From Desulfobulbus sp. (GTDB taxonomy: Bacteria; Desulfobacterota; Desulfobulbia; Desulfobulbales; Desulfobulbaceae), in contig QZJD01000012.1 in the NCBI GenBank assembly GCA_003604995.1, positions 1 through 37,675 of the forward strand: DNA of 37,675 nucleotides. Direction: 5' to 3'. Position 1 is the first letter of the stretch, and each line of letters starts with the position of its first letter. Below the pieces are notes generated by a model, which did not search any database, was not told where the DNA came from, and saw only the letters and a list, made by a program, of their open reading frames with translations. Positions 33,871 through 37,675 of the stretch are shown here, piece after piece. A program made the translations under genes and the position numbers.

Positions 33871-33921
33871 ACCGGACACTGCTCTCTTGCCCGCGCATAC
33901 TGCAGTGTCCGGTCTTTTTTT
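33871..33921 (+). terminator. Strong intrinsic terminator
   Basis: The 12-base perfect stem ACCGGACACTGC (33871-33882) pairs with GCAGTGTCCGGT (33902-33913) around a 19-base loop and is followed by CTTTTTTT. It ends the upstream plus-strand transcript, either htpX with the TerB-like gene or an independent small RNA. On the other strand there is no T-run, so the direction is plus. Confidence 0.88.
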
Positions 33922-34169
33922 CATGTTCAGGTTCAAGGATGGACTTCTTTGCTGGCATGACGGTCATCCTTGGTATATATATGCCATGGTGTTTGTTGCC
34001 AGAAGCGTAAATTTTTGCCGGCCGCTTCTCCCCGGATTTTGCTGAAACAAGGGTGCGTCAGGATAACCTGGCGGCAGGTCGTCAGAACCTCAAATAAAAG
34101 GAAGCGGAGAACGAACGGCGAAAGTTGGGGAAGGGGAAGATTTGGCCCTCTCCCACCAGGAGCGGGAGC

Positions 34170-34192
34170 CGAGTCCCTCCTGGCGCGCCAAG
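34170..34192 (+). repeat. Near-copy of the tRNA-Arg 3' end (att-like)
   Basis: Twenty-two of 23 bases equal tRNA-Arg positions 29877-29899, in the same orientation. The copied part begins in the T-loop and reaches past CCA, as in att sites of elements that insert into tRNA genes. The single mismatch is in the CCA region (GCGCGCCA for GCGCACCA). No tRNA is complete here. Confidence 0.75.
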
Positions 34193-34300
34193 GCGAACGG
34201 ACGGTCAGGCAGAAACCGTCGCTCTTCATCCTTCCCGCCGCTCCTGTTTTTTCACACCACAGGGGAGAAGTTTGTTCCCGGTTTTTCAGGACTGAACAGC

Positions 34301-36889
34301 ATGGGTCGCAATTCCTCCACCACCGCGCAACTGCTTCGCTCTTTCCTCATTCTGAGCCTGACGTTGGTCCTCTTCGGGGTATCCTGCTGGTGGCTTTTGC
34401 GAACCGGGATCGGTGTCGAGCACCTGGCGCTGGGCGGTACCGATATCCACCGGCTCTCCGTGCGCCTGGAACAAGGCCTGATCCTGCGGATCGGCAGTCT
34501 GGAACTGGCGGGAGGTGAGGGCGCGACCGAAATCGGCGACTGGCAGGCGCGGTTGTCGCTTTTCGGCAAATGGGGACATCTGCTCCAGGAAGTCGATATC
34601 GCCCGGATTTCCTACGGGGGAGAGCATACGGCCGCGGTCAGCTATCGGGCGGGACGTTTTCGGGGGCGCTTCGGGCGGATTTTGGCTGAGGCTGTCCTGG
34701 CCTACCGTGACGACACCCTGCTGCTCAACCGTATTGCCCTGCGGATTCCCTCACGTCAGTTTGCGGTGAGCGGTGTCGCCTCCTATGCGGTCGCCGATGA
34801 TCGCCTTCTTTTTCACGGGCGGTTTGCGCACCCCCTGGTCTCCGGGGGGCTCTGGCTCGAGCAGGAGGCCGGGCAGGTGGAGGCGGCGCTCACAACCGAC
34901 CAGTTTCCCGAACTGGTGCCGGTGCTCGCCCTGTTCCCCATCGACCGGGAGGTCATCACCTGGGTGGAGGGCAACATCAGCGCCGCCGGCTACCGGATCA
35001 AAGACCTGCGCTTCCGTTTTGATCCGCGGGATATCGGGGCGTTCGGCCCGGCGAACATCAGCGGGACCGCAGTCGCCGACGCGGTGACCGTCAGGTTCGA
35101 CCCGGCCCTGGAGCCGGTACGATGCGACCGGGTCCATATCTCCTATGCCGGAGACCGGTTGAGCTTTGCCTTGGACAATCCGGAGTACAGGGGGAAAAGC
35201 CTTCAAGGCAGCAGCGTGTCCATTGACAATGTCGTCGGCAGGGGCTCTGTCCTAGGCATCGATCTCATGGTCGATACGGGCAAGGATGCCATCGTCGGCC
35301 AACTCCTGGACCATTATGGGGTCAACTTCCCGGCCCGCCAGATTTCCGGGACGACCAGGGTCGATCTGCGCCTGCTCTTTACTCTTTCGGATTTTACAAT
35401 GGCGGTGGGCGGGAGGATTCGGTCCGGTCCCGGCACTTGGGCGTGGCGGAATCTGACCCTGAAAACCGGCGGCGTCGATCTGCAACTGATCAACCACCGG
35501 CTGCGCGTTGTCCGGGCAGATCTGGCCATGCCGGAGAGATTCAGAGCGGAAGTCACCGGAGACATCGACACCCAGAGCCGGCACGGAGAGCTGCAGAGCG
35601 TAATCGATACCCTTGACCTGACCACGGCGGGTACAACCATCCTGGCGGCGGTGGACCTGCGGACGCGGCTTACCTTGGATTACCGCAGGGATGGCTTTCA
35701 GGTCAAGCTTCCGGAATTGCAGAGTATTTTGTTGGTCGGCCCGCAACGGGTCGATCTGGAGGTGGGCAGCCTGCGGGCGGTGACGCCCTTTGTCCCCCTG
35801 CTTCGAAAGCTGGAATTCAGGGAAGGCCGGATTGCTCTTGCCATGGTCGAGGGGGCGTCCCCGCGGTTTTCCGGTGAGATCGACATTCCTAATTCGTTTC
35901 TTTCCCTGGGCGGCCAACCGGTCAGCCAGTTCGCCTTCCAGGGTGCCGCCACCCCCCAACGGACCGAGGTTGCCCTGAATGACAACAACATCCTGGTGTC
36001 CTGGACGGACAGGCTGGCGGTCAATCTGAACGGCTATCTGCTCACCATCGATACCGGCGACTATGCCGACGACAAGGAATTTTCGACCCCGATTCCCGTG
36101 AATATTGTTGGGAGCCATTCCCTGCTGAAAGTGAAGGGGCACCAGATTGCCACCGGAACATTCGAGTTGAGTGCGGAAAACTCCGACCTGGCCTTTCGGG
36201 CGGAGCTGGAGCGGGGAACGGTCGCCTATACGTCCACGCCGGCCGGCAAGAGTTTCGTGGGCAGGAATCTTGACGCGGGTATGGTCGATAATTTCATCAA
36301 GAGCGCCGATCTGACGGGCGGCGCCATGGATGTGTACCTCAAGGGCCAGCCGGGCAATTTTGAGGGCTACCTGGAAATGAACAATATCCTCATCAAAGAC
36401 ACCAAGCTCCTGAACAACATCCTGGCTTTTCTCAATGCGGTTCCGGCACTGGCCACCTTTTCCTCCCCCGGTTTCGACCCGGACGGTTACCGGGTAAGGG
36501 AGGGGGTCGTTTATCTGCATTATCGGGACAGCATCCTGACCATTGATGAACTGCGTACGGACGGGGTGACCATCAATACCGAGGCGCGGGGCTGGATCAA
36601 CCATGCCGACAACACCCTGGAGTTGACCATGGAACTGATTGCGCTCAAGGATTACAGCCGGATCATTGAGAAGATTCCCCTGGCCGGATATGCGATCCTG
36701 GGGGAGAACGGCAGCCTCAGCACCTCCCTCGATATCCGGGGCAGTATTGATGATCCCGAAATTACGACCAACCTTGCCAGGGAGATCCTAATGAGCCCGG
36801 TCAACATCATCAGGCGCACCCTGGAGTGGCCCTTCCGCCTTCTGGACAGTTTCGGCGCCGGGGAAAGCGAGGCCCCGGAACCGGAGTAA
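34301..36889 (+). CDS. AsmA/YhdP-like large envelope protein
   Basis: A 862-residue protein with one N-terminal membrane helix (about 12-35, RSFLILSLTLVLFGVSCWWLLR) and a long periplasmic part of repeating beta strands. The C-terminal third (DNFIKSADLTGGAMDVYLKGQPGNFEGYLEMNNILIKDTKLLNNILAFLNAVPALATFSSPGF) is the AsmA-like C-terminal domain; the tail SPVNIIRRTLEWPFRLLDSFG is also typical. YhdP-like proteins are thought to carry phospholipids to the outer membrane. The ATG at 34301 is selected because the extra N-terminus from 34142 is basic, unrelated and contains the tRNA-like repeat. It stands alone, convergent with the cytochrome gene. Confidence 0.85.
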   Translation: MGRNSSTTAQLLRSFLILSLTLVLFGVSCWWLLRTGIGVEHLALGGTDIHRLSVRLEQGLILRIGSLELAGGEGATEIGDWQARLSLFGKWGHLLQEVDIARISYGGEHTAAVSYRAGRFRGRFGRILAEAVLAYRDDTLLLNRIALRIPSRQFAVSGVASYAVADDRLLFHGRFAHPLVSGGLWLEQEAGQVEAALTTDQFPELVPVLALFPIDREVITWVEGNISAAGYRIKDLRFRFDPRDIGAFGPANISGTAVADAVTVRFDPALEPVRCDRVHISYAGDRLSFALDNPEYRGKSLQGSSVSIDNVVGRGSVLGIDLMVDTGKDAIVGQLLDHYGVNFPARQISGTTRVDLRLLFTLSDFTMAVGGRIRSGPGTWAWRNLTLKTGGVDLQLINHRLRVVRADLAMPERFRAEVTGDIDTQSRHGELQSVIDTLDLTTAGTTILAAVDLRTRLTLDYRRDGFQVKLPELQSILLVGPQRVDLEVGSLRAVTPFVPLLRKLEFREGRIALAMVEGASPRFSGEIDIPNSFLSLGGQPVSQFAFQGAATPQRTEVALNDNNILVSWTDRLAVNLNGYLLTIDTGDYADDKEFSTPIPVNIVGSHSLLKVKGHQIATGTFELSAENSDLAFRAELERGTVAYTSTPAGKSFVGRNLDAGMVDNFIKSADLTGGAMDVYLKGQPGNFEGYLEMNNILIKDTKLLNNILAFLNAVPALATFSSPGFDPDGYRVREGVVYLHYRDSILTIDELRTDGVTINTEARGWINHADNTLELTMELIALKDYSRIIEKIPLAGYAILGENGSLSTSLDIRGSIDDPEITTNLAREILMSPVNIIRRTLEWPFRLLDSFGAGESEAPEPE

Positions 36890-36925
36890 TCCAGCTCCGG
36901 GGGTGCATGTTGAAGGGGAGGAGGG

Positions 36926-37360
36926 TCAGCACCCTTCAACGGCCTTCTTGTCCGATTTCAGGTGACAATCCGTACATTTGGTCGGGCCTTTCTTGCCCTG
37001 GTAGCCATCCTGATGGCAGGTCTTGCAGCGGGCATGGAAAATGTCCTTGGCCTGGCGCAATTCCTGTTTGGGCATCTGATCGTTATGGCAGGAGACGCAG
37101 CGCAGGGTGGCCGGATCGGTCACCGCGCCGATGGCTTCCGAAGTAAGGGGGGCATGGTTCTGGTCATGGTGGCAGACCCCGCACGCCATCCCCTGCGCGG
37201 TATGGGTTGCATGATTGAAACGAGCGGGTTTTTTCCCCTCCAGGATCATTTCCTCCGCCGGTTCGCCGACCGCGCCGGCAACGCCGGTTATCCCGACTCC
37301 CAGCAGGCCGATCAACGATAAGGCAAGGACGGTTCCGGTTTGGATCAACGATGTTTTCAT
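36926..37360 (-). CDS. Secreted tetraheme cytochrome c3-like protein
   Basis: A 144-residue protein with a signal peptide (residues 1 to about 30, ending GAVG) and four heme c sites: CGVCH (60-64), CVSCH (88-92), CKTCH (112-116) and CTDCH (129-133). FNHATH with His50 and His53 before the first heme gives the extra axial ligands, as in class III cytochromes c3. Such proteins shuttle electrons in the periplasm between hydrogenases or formate dehydrogenases and membrane complexes in sulfate- and metal-reducing bacteria. The start ATG at 37360 follows a GGAGG site eight bases away. The open frame further upstream (to 37447) is not family-like. Confidence 0.92.
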   Translation of the reverse strand: MKTSLIQTGTVLALSLIGLLGVGITGVAGAVGEPAEEMILEGKKPARFNHATHTAQGMACGVCHHDQNHAPLTSEAIGAVTDPATLRCVSCHNDQMPKQELRQAKDIFHARCKTCHQDGYQGKKGPTKCTDCHLKSDKKAVEGC

Positions 37361-37576
37361 TTTTTTTCCTCCTGTGGATTGATCGTTTCCGGGAAGCTCC
37401 GATCTGGCTCTTCCCCTGGCAATACCGTAGGCGATTTTTCTGGTCAAAAACAGGCGACATGACCCGATGTCGACCCGACATGTTGTTATATCAGTACGTT
37501 ACAATCTTGCCGGGGATTGCTTGCCGGAACAGGTAAGGGCCTGGAAAGAAATAAGTGTTACAAATAGGCGCTCAGG

Positions 37577-37675
37577 TTTGGGTCAGATTCGGCCGGGCCG
37601 ATTGAACAAAACCGCAGGCGTAGCAGCGCTACGTCGAGGATTTTGTGATTGAGGCCCGGCCGAAGATGGCCCGAA
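37577..37675. repeat. Palindromic dispersed repeat unit, cut by the window edge
   Basis: Outer arms TTTGGGTCAGATTCGGCCGG... (37577-37599) and its inverse (37653-37675) pair with a few mismatches. The inner arms include CAAAACCGCAGGCG against GAGGATTTTG, and the tip is GTAGC-AGC-GCTAC (37620-37632). Units with a GGCGTAGCAGCGCTACG tip next to ATTTTG/CAAAAC arms are, from memory, common dispersed palindromes in deltaproteobacterial genomes. It lies in the space upstream of the cytochrome gene. The rest of 37361-37576 shows no gene. Confidence 0.6.

Larger units (their letters stand above)
33729..34300. other. Large intergenic region with palindrome, terminator and tRNA-like repeat
   Basis: 572 bases without a credible protein gene. 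In order it holds a run of nine or ten T residues (33732-33740), an 18-base perfect palindrome (33768-33785), a structured GC-rich stretch ending in a strong terminator at 33871-33921, and the 23-base tRNA-Arg 3' near-repeat at 34170-34192. Short open frames occur in several phases but lack family similarity or ribosome sites. The stretch 33786-33921 could be a small RNA; see findings. Confidence 0.6.

Noticed and set aside
34142-34300. Longer start for the AsmA-like gene at 34142
   Set aside because: The added residues are basic, include the translated tRNA-like repeat, and would place the membrane anchor unusually far from the N-terminus.
35252-36604. Minus-strand open frame (450 codons) opposite the AsmA-like gene
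   Set aside because: Antisense shadow rich in Gln, His and Arg without family features.

Overview
The window looks like a chromosomal piece of a Gram-negative, anaerobic, respiring deltaproteobacterium, most likely Desulfobacterota and possibly Desulfobulbales. The grounds are a Hyf-type group 4 hydrogenase membrane module, a secreted tetraheme cytochrome c3-like protein, a System II cytochrome c assembly protein and a Lap-type (type I secretion plus periplasmic protease) locus. This placement is from gene content only; no search was run.

Layout. 1-5933 (minus): hyfB-hyfC-hyfE-hyfF-hyfG, overlapping or almost touching except for a 340-base gap before hyfG that holds two palindromic REP-like units and a telomere-like heptad array. 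6275-9678 (plus): an AMMECR1-like/alpha-toroid protein, a CorA transporter and a small flavin-oxidase-like protein. 9750-15166 (minus): a secreted zinc metalloprotease/beta-propeller protein followed by a 1045-residue fusion of a Fic domain with a complete MurF-like ligase and an unknown C-terminal domain. This is the most unusual gene in the window. 15378-15555: a MITE-like element. 15598-17470 (plus): a class V aminotransferase and a LicC/PntC-like nucleotidyltransferase, a pair that suggests nucleotide activation of a small amino (possibly phosphonate) head group.

17561-26609 (mostly minus): a Lap-type adhesin export and release module. It has a TolC-like channel, LapG protease, LapD-like c-di-GMP receptor, exporter ATPase, HlyD adaptor and a LuxR-type regulator whose receiver lacks its phospho-acceptor. 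A small conserved gene sits between, on the plus strand. No giant adhesin is in the window. The expected working is that exporter, adaptor and channel secrete an adhesin, and that LapD holds LapG away from it when c-di-GMP is high.

26934-29709 (plus): a DUF721/DciA-like gene overlapping a cysteine synthase-cysteinyl-tRNA synthetase fusion whose HIGH and KMSKS motifs are both altered. Then tRNA-Arg(TCT), an nhaR-type regulator (minus), a frameshifted HPF/RaiA-like gene, ccsB, htpX and a small TerB-like gene. A 23-base near-copy of the tRNA 3' end at 34170-34192 makes 29898-34192 look like an integrated or decayed element. The window ends with a large AsmA/YhdP-like protein (plus), the cytochrome c3-like gene (minus) and a palindromic dispersed-repeat unit cut by the window edge.
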